Source: Dactylonectria macrodidyma | Taxonomy: Eukaryota; Ascomycota; Sordariomycetes; Hypocreales; Nectriaceae | Assembly (NCBI GenBank): GCA_020744425.1 | Contig: JAGMUV010000043.1 | Span: 186,001-250,000 of the forward strand | Reading direction: 5' to 3' | DNA: 64,000 nt | Notes under the pieces: generated by a model | The model's input: the letters and a program-made list of their open reading frames with translations, nothing else | Told to the model about the DNA's origin: nothing | Databases searched by the model: none | Part shown: positions 1-10,759 of the stretch, in pieces | Numbering within the stretch: position 1 is the first letter of the stretch | Layout: each line of letters begins with the position of its first letter | Program-made: the position numbers and the translations under genes

Positions 1-1
1 T

Positions 2-975
2 CCGGCTGCAGTCTACCACGTATTCCTAGACAATCTCTTTGCTTCCGTACGGCTTCTCCGGGCCCTCCGGAAGCAGCAGGTCGGAGCTTCCGGGACCTGC
101 CGGAAAGACAGTGGGATAGATAAGATCCTCATCGCCGAGAAGGAAGCAGAAGGCCAGGGTATTCCTTGGGGTCAGATCCATTGCATCCCTACCTTAGATG
201 GGGAGGTATGGTATTGCAAACTGCTTTCTATAGATATCTCCATACTGATCAATTTGTCTCTTCATAGGTCAACCAATTCACCTGGAAGGATAACGCCCTT
301 GTCCTCTTCTTGACAACCGTCTTCCGAGAAGGCCGGGAGGTTATCCGTCTCCGGCGCCGGCCGGCCGGAAGCTCTGCTGGAAAGCGGGCTGCCCGGAAAG
401 AAGCCTTCGGCCCAGACGTCCGGAAGAACCTCCCGGTGCCTGAGGCAATTGATAAATATAACCATAAGATGAATGGGGTTGATATTAGTGACCAGATGAG
501 GTCCTATTATCAATATAACCGCCCTATTCGTCGAGGAGGCTGGCAGGCACTTGCTTGGAATTTCCTACTAGAAGTGATCGTTGTAAATAGCTTCTTCCTG
601 CAGCTCTGGGGTAAGCCCGAGTGGCAAAAGGTTAAGACCCAGTATCAATGGCGGCGACTGCTTGCATCCCAGCTTATTCAACAGTTTGGACCATTAGCAG
701 GAGGTCGAAGACTTTCACGACCTCAACGGGCTTCAGATAAGAGGAAAACATCTATTCCTTGGCAGCACCATCGCAAGGGATCAAGGGGGGTTAACTCGCC
801 TTGCACCTATTGCGGCAGGAGGAAGAAACGCCAGGCTCTAAGTGAGGTATCTAGGAATAGCCTCACTCAACAGCCGCAACAGCGAAAAAAGACTCGAAAA
901 GGCTGCTTAGACTGTAACGTACCGCTATGTACTGATGGAGATTGTTGGTACCTCTGGCACACCCAAAATCTATAG
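2..975 (+). CDS. piggyBac-like transposase, C-terminal part (5' end outside window)
   Basis: The reading frame is open from the left edge and crosses one short intron (206-267, GTATGG...CATAG) to a stop at 973-975. The first exon reads YHVFLDNLF...RALRKQQ...GTCR and the second WKDNALVLFLTT, then NGVDISDQMRSYYQ...RGGWQALAWNF, all characteristic of the DDE_Tnp_1_7 (piggyBac) catalytic region. The C-terminus holds a Cys-rich CxxC...CxxC...C segment (about 831-950) like the piggyBac PHD/RING-type tail that binds element ends. The transposase would cut and paste its element at TTAA sites. No in-frame stop is visible in this part, but the N-terminus lies outside the window, so integrity is unknown. 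I could not define a 3' TIR with TTAA. Confidence 0.8.
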
Positions 976-1046
976 AGGAATCGAGGTACCCTGAATCTTA
1001 GCATATGATTCGATTATTCTAGTGGTCCCATAAGCCCTGATTGGCT

Positions 1047-3367
1047 TTACCCCGCCCTTGGCGAAAATGGGGTCCATCCGCACTCGATGGGATAGTTAAT
1101 ACACCACTGGAGCTCTGCTTTGCTATAGCGTGCCGGCAACCCCATAGCCTTCCGGTATTGTTGATTGGTCCTCAACCCTCCCCGGGGCACTGTAGCATAC
1201 CAGGCCTCTCGTGCTTCTTTGTATCGTTGGTAGATAGCACGCGGGTCATCAGCTTGTAATGTAGGAGCCGCAGCTACTGGTGTAGGTGCTGGAGGAGATA
1301 CTATACGAGTTGTTGTGTGCGTTGTTGTGTGCGTTGTTATGTAGGCTATAGTCTCAGATACTATAGAGGTTCCTGACATAGATGCTGGGGATACTGAGCG
1401 GGTTATAGAGCGAGTGGTTGTATGTGTTGTTATATGCGTAGTTGTAGAGGCTTCAATAGGAGTCTGTACTGGATTTATTGTTGTAGAGGGTCCTGTTGGA
1501 GCCTCTACGAGATATTCGTAGCGTAAGGGGCACACCTTAGACCTCGATGTATGGCCCAGCGTGCCACATTTGGAACACTTTGATGGCGCCTTTGGCCGTA
1601 CTGCTTTATCAATGGCTTCAAATGCACAAGGCTCACGCTGTGTGCTTGTTGGTGGAAGCTTTGAACTGGCTGCTAGGCGATCAAATTGCTTGCGAGGCTC
1701 AATAATAAGCCGGGGGGTTCCTGGGCGATGGAGAAGCCAGTGTGAGTGGATCTGCTCTAGCAGAAGGGGCTCATCGAGCTGTACCAAAGGTTGAAGCATA
1801 TGAGCACAAGGCAGACCAAGGGTCCTCGCAGTGACTCCTGTACATGCAGGATACTCTCTCAATAGTCGTTGCCGTTGAGTATCAAGCTGCCGCAGGGCTT
1901 CATGTGATAGCCAACCACGGATATTACTATACAACGGCCCAGATACATCAATTGGTGTGCTGACCTGCTGCTGAGCTTGGTTAACCTCGAGCTGGTTGAG
2001 CTGGTTCAACAGAACAAGCTTGATGATATTCCAGGCCCCAAAGAGGTCAACCTTCGAGGTCTTCATGTGAGATTTGACGAGTTGATGGATGCCCTCGGCC
2101 CGTGACGTAACGAATTGCTGGAAATGAAGGTGTTGATGAACCCAGGCCTTCACAAACCTCTCCTTGTAGAGGTCTAGCCAGGTCTCCATGATGTAGCCAA
2201 CCTCGTTGAGGTGGCTAGAGCTGTAGCGTTGCTTGAACTTCTCAAGCCTCTCCTTGTAGATGTCCTCGGTCGTTGAGGCTACGATCTCATGCCAAGACTT
2301 GTAGAATGTATCCCACTCTTCCTGCCCTTGGGTATCGTCTTTATCTCGAGTGAATCCGGGCTTGCAATAGCTTAAGACCGCTCTATTGATATGCCACTGG
2401 CATAACAACAGAGGTGACTCAGGGAAGCAGGAGGGAGAAGAAAGAGCATTCATACAAGCAAGGCAGCGATCTGTGAGTATTACAGACGGAAGCGTTACCC
2501 CATAATGCTCATATATATACCGTAACCGTTCAAGAACCCAGATGAAGTCCCCTTCTTCCTCGCCACTGAGAAAGGCAAATGCAATACAGAAGGATCGTTG
2601 ACATGCATCAACACCAACTATATCGAGAAGAGGCATGCTGTACTTGTTGACCTTGTACGTACAGTCTAATATGAGCACTTCAGGGTATAACTTGAGGTAT
2701 CTCAATGAGCTTGGATGGCAGAAAACACTGATGTGACTCTACTACTCTCGTCAAGGCGTATCTGACTCCAGAAGCCTTCGTTCTTAAGCTCATTGGCAAG
2801 GGCATGCATGTTGCTTTGACCTTTGGCAAGCTCCCGCTTCCCTTGTGCAATGCAATTGTAGATATCTTGCTGTGTAGCAAGTGTATCTGAGTTCAAGCGT
2901 AAATAGGATTGGATCTTCTTTGGCTCAATGCCGGCATCGGTAAGTTTGTGGACTGTTGATCTATCTGGTGATGATAGATGACGATGTACTGGATGTGCTT
3001 GTTTACTGAAGCTTGGTTCGTGGTTATGTTGATGAAAACCAGGTCCGGGACGATGTGTGAGCTTCCAAATAGTCCCACACAGGCTCTCCTTTGCTGTGAT
3101 AGAGAAGAGGCATCCTGTACGACGTGTTGTAGTCTTCCGCTTCCGTTTCTTCGTTGGCTTGGCCTTCGTTATCCCTGAACGGTCACATCCGTAGATAACC
3201 CCAGTTCTTCCATTGGGAGTCTTCCAAGAGGTCGTAACTGAAAAGGCATAGCCTCGAGGCGCTGCCCAAGCATTGATTGCGGTGACCAGTTCCTGCCGTG
3301 AGCTATATTGACCTTCAGGAGGCATAGCATCATCAGGGAAGGCAGTGGAAACGCCAATTGGGTTCAT
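1047..3367 (-). pseudogene. Mutator-like (MULE) transposase, one frameshift
   Basis: Two reading frames form one MULE protein. The N-terminal frame starts at ATG 3367 (MNPIGVS) and has a FAR1/WRKY-GCM1-type zinc-binding region (INAWAAPRGYAF, YGCDRSG, HQHNHEPS). The C-terminal frame holds the MULE DDE core: LILDCTYKVNKYSMPLLD (first D), VILTDRCLACMNAL (second D) and LLCQWHINRAV. A CCHC knuckle (CSKCGTLGHTSRSKVC) and a Thr/His-rich repeat lie near the C-terminus. The frames meet at an A4 run (2722-2725 on +). One extra base there would restore the expected F-F-C-H-P reading just before the YLKLYPEV motif. This is either a disabling indel or a sequencing error. No clear MULE TIRs were found. Confidence 0.82.
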
Positions 3368-3497
3368 AGTAGCTGAAAGAAGGCGCGGCACGTTGAATTG
3401 ATGTCACAGAAGCTGTTGATCGTTGAATTGGGGCCCTAATTTGCACCAATTTGCAGTATGTTACCTCTTTTTGGGCTTACATAACGAATCTTATTTT

Positions 3498-3550
3498 CAC
3501 AGCCGGCTGTGTGCGTAAGTCACGTGATATTAAATTCACAGCCGGCTGTG
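3498..3550. repeat. Two copies of a 14-bp perfect palindrome
   Basis: CACAGCCGGCTGTG occurs at 3498-3511 and 3537-3550, separated by 25 bp containing CACGTGA. It lies upstream of the MULE gene and could be a transposase or regulator binding pair. No function is known. Confidence 0.7.
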
Positions 3551-4172
3551 AACGTATGAGACCCCGCGGCAAAGTGGATGTAATAGAGATGGGCCACTTA
3601 TATGTGGTCCACGTGGATATGCAGTGTAGTTGGTTCGAGCCTTGTGGATCGGAACGTTTGAGGCTCATGAAGTCCGAAATAGAAGCAAGCACCCTCTTGC
3701 CTCCTTTCTTCTCTGATGGTGTTAATCGTCGTCCTAATAGATCCCAGTAGCCGTGAGCTTTCTAGAGGTAGTATTTAGCGTTTTGGGTGCCTTTAGATTC
3801 ATATAACTGCGGCGTAGGGGTCTTCTGGCGCATACATAGCATACAGATCCATCGTCGGGATATTTTAGATTGAATCTTAACTCCGTAATTCCATACCTAT
3901 AATAGGGTGTCTTTATTGCACTCGGCTAGCGTGAATCCCTTCTAGATGCAGAAGATCCTCCGCTCCTCATCACTTATTAGTGCCTAAGTAGAAGGCTGGC
4001 GGACTTCAGAGTCCGGATCCAGAGCAGGCCGAGGGACCTCGGCATGCCCCTCGTTGCTAATCAGTAGCTTAGGATCAAAAGGGAAGTCTGCTATCTTAAA
4101 ATTAAATGTTCACCGGCCATATAAATCAAGTAAATAAGGAGATATTTTGGGCTCAGGCATTATAACGCGTTA
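3551..4172. other. Intergenic stretch, nothing recognised
   Basis: About 0.6 kb between the MULE and the Fot1-like element. No coding potential, LTR or TIR was recognised apart from the TA target dinucleotide at its right end (4171-4172). Confidence 0.5.
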
Positions 4173-4213
4173 CCATGCACCACCACCCTTTCGACAACCC
4201 CACCCTTTCGTCA
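4173..4213. repeat. Left TIR of Fot1-like element
   Basis: 41 bp beginning CCATGCACCACC, an exact inverted copy of 6346-6386. It is preceded by TA and contains two direct copies of a CCACCCTTTCG motif. Confidence 0.95.
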
Positions 4214-4325
4214 GGCAAAAAAAAAATTTCACCACCAAAACTCAGCGATTTCACTTACACAGAATTCGGCCAAAATAAAAGTTATTTGCAAATGGTTACC
4301 TCCTGTAAATTTGAAATTGATATTT

Positions 4326-6090
4326 CTATTGATATTTAGGTCTTTTGACTACCCGCCCAGATCGAGTGGTGCGCTGAGGTGGTATGGTTTCCTCTCTGAC
4401 TTCAATAACCGAAGCAGCCTCCGATTCTGACCCTGACTCCTCCGAAGAGCTATCATCCACCACAGCAAGCTTCTTTTCACTTCCTTTTTCGGTAGTGACT
4501 TCTCCAGCCGCTAGGGCCTCGCCCAGAGTCACGAAACGCTTATTGGGATTAGGTACAGCCTTCCTCTTCTTCCCTCTCTTCGAACGAGCCAGTTCCTCCT
4601 CCAGACCAGCAATTCTCATTGCATGAGCCGCTAACGTCTGCTGCTGCGCCTCAAACCCTTTTGCTATCACGTTATACCGTCTCCGCGTCTTTGGTGTTTT
4701 GTTCAGCCCAAGATCACGAATCTGGCGGCTGGTTTTTGGTGTATCATCCGAGCCGAAATATGGCGCCCGCTCCGGAGTCCTCTTCGGGCTGTCATTCGGC
4801 CTATCCTCTTGGATTTCTGGATGCCGCAGAGCTTTGGCTCGTGAAATTGGCCAATTACCAGTAACTCTCCAGCCGGAGGGTATATTCTTCTTAGTCATTC
4901 CCACTTCACGAGCCTTGGCGTAGGCTCTGATGAAATTGACCTTATCCATCGGAGCAGAATCGGTCAGGGAAGCGAATTTTTCCAGCTCTCGACGATATGC
5001 AGCTTTGGAGGCGTTAAATACTCCATTATCTAATGGCTGAAGTCCATGGGAGCAATGCGCTGGAAGGTAGCAACAGTAAACGTTGTTCAGAAAGCACGTA
5101 GCCATCCATTCGTCCTTGGCTCGGTTAGCAGTAACCTTTGGTTAAGGAAACAAAGGAAGTACCGTTGCATGACTCCCATGGCCGTCTAGAATGATTAATC
5201 TGGCATCAGACTCGTCGTTAGGCTTGGTCTGAGGCAAATAGACTCTTTCAAGCCATTCAACACCAATGTGGTCGTCAGTCCACCCATTAGGTGAAGTTAG
5301 GTAATGCCAGTCGGCTATCTTCTTGAATTCGTCAAGAAACCACTGTTTTTGGAGTTCCTTCCCCTTGAATATTATGCCAGGAGTTAAGGCGCGGCCGTCA
5401 GCAGTGATAGCTTCGATGAACGAGGTCCAACTTCGAGTTTGTGGTCCCTTGAGAAGAGCCTTCCGCTTCAGGTTCGCGCTTCCGACCACCAGGCTATCCA
5501 ATCCTAACGGAGAGAGTCTAGTTAGTCAAATTTCAAAACTATAGAGAAAATAGAAATAGGGGCTTGCCAAAACCAATCATGATGCCTCCTTCGTCAACGT
5601 TAACAGTGTTCTCAGGCCGAATCCAGCCGTACTGGCCCTCCCTGATATCGAAGTACCAATGAACCGCTTTAGGCGTGAAAGAGTCAAACCTATTGGCTTC
5701 TTGGCGTCTACCCATCTTAGTCTTAAGGTCTGAGCGGCGTTCAATGAATCTGGTCACCCAGTTGCGTCCTAATTCCTGTTGGTCGCCTTGTTGTCTTAGC
5801 AGGCCCATGACGCAAGCGCGAATCTGATTGTGGGACGGAGCGTATCCCAGAGACTCCTGACGAAGAATCCAGAAATCCAATTTGTCTTCTTGATTCTTGG
5901 ATAACCGTTGACCAGGCTGGATTTGCTCTTTTACGGGTGTCTGGCCGTTAAGTCTGTCGATTAGAGTGGTTCGAGGCACACCGCGTCGCTGAGCCGCCTG
6001 AGGGGGTGAAAAGCCATTATCGGTGACATCCAATATAGCCTCGGCCATGTCGTCTTCTGTATATTTCCAACGAGGCCGAGATGAAGGCAT
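4326..6090 (-). CDS. Fot1/pogo transposase (DDE), spliced 548 aa
   Basis: Three exons: 6090-5574, 5503-5163 and 5114-4326. The introns are 5504-5573 (weak GTTTTG donor) and 5115-5162; the exon sum is 1647 nt with no internal stop. The start is ATG 6090 (MPSSRPRWKYTEDD); an upstream extension is possible but lacks domain support. Order: Psq/HTH and CENP-B-type HTH (RRGVPRTTLIDRLNG, WILRQESLGYAPS, WVTRFIERR), then the DDE_1 core with VDEGG (D1), LDGHGSH (D2) and HGLQPLDNGVF (D3), and a basic, acidic-rich C-terminus. It would catalyse TA-targeted cut-and-paste transposition. The second intron falls exactly between HGSHAT and DEWMATCFLNN, matching the family's continuous sequence. Confidence 0.9.
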
Positions 6091-6345
6091 TTTGATCGTG
6101 TTGTGAGAGACTAGCAGGAGTAATGTTGAGAAGGAGCGGTGAGGAAATTGGGGGTTGAAGTGGTGATATTTCCTTACTACTACCCACATATATCACGTGC
6201 CCCACTCAACAGTATGAGAACGGAAACAGAAATTTCAATCAATTCTATACTTGATAGAAGCAACTGCTCTCAAGTAACTTTTATTCTGGTCAAGCTGTGT
6301 GTAAATGAAAGTCTTGAGTTTTGGTGGTGGAATTTTTTTTTGGCT

Positions 6346-6386
6346 TGACGAAAGGGTGGGGTTGTCGAAAGGGTGGTGGTGCATGG
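6346..6386. repeat. Right TIR of Fot1-like element
   Basis: 41 bp ending GGTGGTGCATGG, the exact inverted complement of 4173-4213, followed by TA. Confidence 0.95.
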
Positions 6387-6573
6387 TATGACGTGTCAGA
6401 ATGCGTCCGAGGTATTACCTGATTAGATCTGTTAGTAGTTGCGTAGAGATACATAGCAAATATTAATGAAATATATCAGGGCACCCATACCCCTGACTGG
6501 CGTCCACGTCAATCCACATCTCAGTCCACGAGCCCCCAACGGTGGATGGATTGATTACATAACAACAGGTCTC

Positions 6574-6629
6574 GTGGATTGACGTTGACGTGGATTGACG
6601 TTGACGTGGATTGACGTTGACGTGGATTG
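6574..6629. repeat. 16-bp tandem repeat, about 3.5 copies
   Basis: GTGGATTGACGTTGAC is repeated at 6574, 6590 and 6606, plus a partial copy at 6622. An inverted, related motif (CGTCCACGTCAATCCAC) lies at about 6490-6506, so the block resembles sub-terminal repeats of a decayed transposon. It begins where the neighbouring MULE fragment loses similarity. Confidence 0.75.
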
Positions 6630-6682
6630 AAGTCAACATATTGATCAATACCGTGGAAGTCGTGGATTGATTCCCTACCCTG

Positions 6683-7301
6683 ACCTAGTTGCATTCGGTT
6701 CCAGAATCCTTCTCGGTCTAGTTGGTTGGCAAGTGTGTTGATTGTACTCTGTCCTTCGTAAATATCTCGTCTTGCATCTGCAATACGATTGTAGATATCT
6801 TGCTAAGTTGCAATAGAAGTGGTGTTTTGGCGTATATAGGTTCTGATATCTTTAGGGGCTATGCCAGCGTTTGACAGGCTTCTAAGCTGAGACATATGCT
6901 CTCCGGAGAGTACTCGATGAACCGGATGAGAAGATGGGTGTTGACTTGGCTCGTGATTATGTGAAGAAAACCGCTGATCGGAACGATGCCATAAGGTCCA
7001 AGGTCTCTTATCTAAGGATTCCTTAGCTAAGACAGAGAACTCATAGCCAGTCCCTTGAGTAGTCGTCTTCCGTTGTCGCTCTTTTAATGCATTCGGAGGT
7101 TTAGAACGTCGATCACATAAGTACGTGATCGTGTGTCTGCCGGTCGTCTCTTTCGTTGACCTCTCATTTATAAACGCATAGCCTCTTGGGGCTGCCCATG
7201 CATTGATCGCTTTGAATATAGCATCTCGAGATTTGTATTCACCTTCAGGGGGGGAGGCAGTCGTCGGAAAACCCGTCGTTTCGATTTTGGGCTGAATCCA
7301 T
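6683..7301 (-). pseudogene. MULE transposase N-terminal fragment
   Basis: The minus strand from ATG 7301 gives a decayed relative of the 1047-3367 MULE N-terminus. INAWAAPRGYAF, a CDRRSK zinc-region segment, SSHNHEPS and ATxQDIYNRIADARR are recognisable. A frameshift in a G/C homopolymer (about 7246-7253) and at least one in-frame stop (where the intact copy has ATQQD) break it. The catalytic domain is absent, and homology ends at about 6683 next to the 16-bp tandem repeats. Confidence 0.7.
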
Positions 7302-7311
7302 TCTTAGTTAT

Positions 7312-7484
7312 TGTCAAATATTAGAGTGGAAAAAATTGTGTATTATCTCTTCTATGTCTTGATGTTTCAGGGCAAGCTTTATATACCCTTTCTCTTCTGT
7401 ATAGAATCAGCTAGAAGCTGATTGCTAAGCCTCGTGGCAATAGGTGGCAATAGGTGGCAACTTTCGCCTCTGACGTATCTGACA
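7312..7484 (-). repeat. Copia-family solo LTR with 5-bp target duplication
   Basis: 173 bp starting TGTCAAATATTAG and ending CTGACA on the + strand. It is the reverse complement of the LTRs of the Copia element at 13017-18089 (shared TATA region, AATCAGCTAGAAGCTGATT palindrome and GCCACCTATTGCCACC repeats). GTTAT flanks both sides exactly (7307-7311, 7485-7489). No internal retroelement sequence is attached, so LTR-LTR recombination removed the interior after a true insertion just upstream of the MULE fragment's ATG. Confidence 0.92.
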
Positions 7485-7489
7485 GTTAT

Positions 7490-7731
7490 AATACTAGAAG
7501 TTATAACTAAACTAAAACTTGGGAATAGCATTCTAATATAGCTGAAAAGCGCGTGTAGTGAGAATATCCCCTTGGACGCGACGCGTTGAGTGTTCCGATA
7601 ACGGAAGGCTCTTAACCTATTTAGGAAGAGCGACAGATACCCGTCGGCCTATTGGGCCCCCATCTTTACAAAAATGCGTTCAAATAGGTAGTTATGTATC
7701 TACATTCTGTAGCGTTCCTTTTCGTATTTCT
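7490..7731. other. Short intergenic, nothing recognised
   Basis: Sequence between the solo LTR and the esterase stop codon. It likely includes the esterase 3' UTR. No element was recognised. Confidence 0.4.
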
Positions 7732-9734
7732 TTAAGAGAATATGGGAAATGGAATTGCCATGTTACAACAGGAAGCATCGAGATAGTCACCAGTAATGTT
7801 CCGAGCTAAAGAACCATTCCTTCCAAACTCAACTATATAACCGCCATTCTTCTCCTTCCATTGGAAGGCGGGCCAGCCAACAGAACTTGTCACATTGGCT
7901 CCACCTTTGAGGAAAGCCAGGAAGTAGTCTTGCATAGCAGCAGACGTGTCGATCTCGGCTTGAGGAATATCACCGACCATCTTCACATATGTGCCGAAGA
8001 TCATTAGTAGATCCGTCCAGTGATAGGCGCCCAACCACGGCTCAGGGCTAATGTTGGAATAGTTACCTACATGTTGTTTAGCGCACAAGAACGAAGCGGC
8101 AATGGAGGTAGTATCATGGCGACATACCAACATAGAAGTAGCGGAAACTTTCCAAGCCAATGGACTCACGCAACTTAGAGTCAGCTAACGCAAAGCAATT
8201 GAAGTTGCGAGCAACCTCAGCAGTATGAGTCAAGTTTGGCGAAGGCTCCAACTCGGTTGCTGTGGTGGAACGGATGGCAGGTCCTCTTGCCACCAGGTGT
8301 TTTGCGTATCGATCGGATTTGTTCGCGAAGATATATCTCTCGTCGGCTGACGAGACACGGCTAAGTCAGTAAAAAGTCATTGCCAAGAGCTATATGGGGG
8401 TAGGTAACAGACGAATATAGTTGTCAAACGCGATGCCCGGCTTCTTGTCGTATCTGTTGATAAACTCCTCGATCTGCACCCAAGAAACCTGGCGCATGCA
8501 TTCAAGCTCCGCCCCATAATCGCTGCCGTAGTCGCAGCCAAGACTCTTGGCCACAATATCGAAGTCGGCGTATGGGTCTTGGACTTCAGTGGTGTTGATG
8601 ACATAGTTGGGACCATTGGAAATAAGAGCAAATTTGGCTACAAGAGGCTCTTCCCAGAAGGCCATGGTATACATGTCGACCAATCTAGCGCCTTGGGACT
8701 CTCCCCATAACTGTACGTTTCATTAGAGTCGAATTCATGAGAGTAATGAGGATGTAAGGAGGACCAACGAGAATATTGTCTTTGCCGCCCCCGAACTGCT
8801 CAATATTCTCGAATACCCACTCAACAGCAGCTCTGACATCGAGCAGCGTCAGTGAAGTCTCCCGTAGGGCACGAGACTTGGGGTCTAGTTTGTAAATCAA
8901 CCCGTCAGCCACAGACTCGATCTCTAGGTTTCGGGCTTGCAAACTTGAGCTGGCTTACTTCCAAAAATGTTAACACGATAGTTGATGGTAACGACGATAT
9001 GCTCCTGAGAGCGTGATACCCACTGTTCCGGCAATTGGGAAGGGACATTGATGCCACCAATGACGCCGCCGCCACCTGTGATGAAAAGCGCGACGGGAAG
9101 CTGGGAGGATTGATTTGCGTACGAAGGAGTCCACACAGCGAGGGAGAGGCAATCCTCAGATGTGGACCAGGCTACAGAGCCCTGATCACGTCGCTCACCC
9201 AGGTTGAGCAGCGGGTTCGGTGGTGCATATTTGTTCCAGAAGACCTGTGCTGCGGAAACGTATTGTGGACAGGCTGCGGGTACACAACGAGCTTCGTATT
9301 AGCGATAGCGGCCTGTGGTTAAAGGATCGGGGACATATGCAACGTACCTGGCCCTAGGCGAGTAGAATCATATATTCTAGAGGAGTTGGGCAGCTTTTGG
9401 GGTGGTTCCCAGCGGAGCTCACCAATAGGGGGCTACCGTAGGGCAATAGTTAGCGATCCGCAAGCTCAATGATATGTAGTGGTCGTGGCTCAAAAGGCTT
9501 GAGGATATGACGTACCTGGGCAAAAGGAATGCGTAGGAACTGGCGCACGTTGGGGTAAGTATCATTATACATCCCAATAAATGTTCCGGTGATTGTTTCG
9601 ACGGTTAGGTTATCCCAACCATGGTGTAAAGCACGCGGTTTTTGATGGCCGAGATCAGTGAGATAGGCATCATATTGTTTTCCCAGTGTAGTAGCTGATA
9701 GCCCCAACACAGCGAACAAAGTATAGCCTTTCAT
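7732..9734 (-). CDS. Secreted type-B carboxylesterase, 7 exons, 528 aa
   Basis: Exons 9734-9516, 9432-9348, 9273-8959, 8884-8769, 8710-8413, 8346-8128 and 8066-7732 join with GT-AG introns of 58-83 nt into one open frame of 1587 nt. The start MKGYTLFAVLGLSATTLG is a signal peptide; an upstream in-frame Met at 9779 is not an ATG. Domains in order: RQFLRIPFAQPPIGELRW, SEDCLSLAVWTP, a Gly-rich oxyanion loop (ITGGGGVIGG in place of the usual HGGG), NYRVNIFG, nucleophile elbow WGESQGA, and GAYHWTDLLMIFGTY with the catalytic His. Several N-glycosylation sequons fit secretion. It hydrolyses carboxylic esters; the substrate is unknown. It is divergent from the esterase at 10760, with about 1 kb of shared upstream DNA. 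Confidence 0.9.
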
Positions 9735-10759
9735 GATGAATAAATGACCCAGATAGATCTGTCGTGCTGAGACAGGCATTCACCGAGTCAGCGAGGCGGA
9801 AGTGTCTAGATATTAACATGGTCTGTCAGGACAACCATAGGCAAGCAAGAACAGCATGAAACCCTTGTCCTAGATCTTTACGACACTGACAATATCTCCA
9901 GTTTCCCCGGCGCTGCAGCGGCCTACAAATGTGGGGGGCGCTGGCAATCATCACACGAGCTTTCGGACCGATTGTTTTAAGCTAAAACCCCGGGATCATG
10001 TTTTTTCATGTTAGGCGTGGAGTTGGTTGTATAATTATACGACTCGTTGAGACTCGATGAGTCCATGATTGCCGAGTTCGGGACATGAAGATGGATCCGC
10101 AGGTTGTCAGGGGACTAATGTCGATGATGGCCGTGTTCACGACTTGGAGGCTTTTGCAAATACATCTACGTCGTCAGAAGACGTATCAATTGAGTCTTAG
10201 TCTCAACAGTTCGGTCCAACTGCGATGAGAGTTGGGTTGGCACGTTCGACGTCGGCCCGTTTAAAGCACCGCCGGAAACAGAGTCCAGTAACACGACTTA
10301 ACTAGTGAGCTTCTAGGGCATCATGTGGCTGGTTAAACTCCAGGCCGTTGGCGTGTCCGCTTCATATTTGCTGTTGCAGTTTCCCGACAACGGAGCGGGT
10401 AAACCGGCCACAACGGCCACAACGGCTACAACGGCTACAACGGCTACAACGGCTACAACGGCTACAACGGCTACAACGGCTACAACGGCTTCTCAGACAT
10501 TAGAACCCCATGGCCCAAGAGCCTGGGTCCACGCGCATGATTATTTAAACTTAATTCAGCATGGGCTGGACATATCTCGGCGGTATCCACGTCCTATGCG
10601 GATCTAGCGAAAAATCCGGAGTCGTACTGGGGCAGGCGCCCATGCACAGCAGAACATGACGGGGCGTGGGATGAGTATATATGATTGGCCATGGCCAAAG
10701 GATTGACAGCGACAAGCTCCATCTACTCAGTCGCCATCAACATCAGCACTACACCAAGC
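9735..10759. promoter_or_regulatory. Shared divergent upstream region of two esterase genes
   Basis: About 1 kb between two head-to-head esterase starts, so it presumably holds both promoters. A TATATAT run at about 10675-10681 lies about 80 bp before the 10760 start. A 9-bp minisatellite sits at 10409-10489. No reading frame with coding character was seen. Confidence 0.5.
10409..10489 (+). repeat. 9-bp minisatellite, 9 copies
   Basis: Two CCACAACGG units followed by seven CTACAACGG units, 81 bp without interruption, in the shared esterase upstream region. Copy number is likely to vary between strains. Confidence 0.95.

Larger units (their letters stand above)
4173..6386 (-). mobile_element. 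Complete Fot1/pogo-family DNA transposon
   Basis: A 2214-bp element bounded by perfect 41-bp TIRs (4173-4213 and 6346-6386) and flanked by TA on both sides (4171-4172, 6387-6388), the target duplication expected for Tc1/mariner-pogo elements. Each TIR contains a tandem CCACCCTTTCG-type motif, and similarity continues inward about 30 bp further with small gaps. It encodes one transposase on the minus strand whose spliced frame is open. Identical TIRs, intact ends and an open frame suggest a young, possibly active copy. Confidence 0.93.

Noticed and set aside
10323..10607. Plus-strand frame with Thr-Ala-Thr repeats
   Set aside because: It is translation of the 9-bp minisatellite in the esterase promoter region, with no domain or ATG context supporting a gene.
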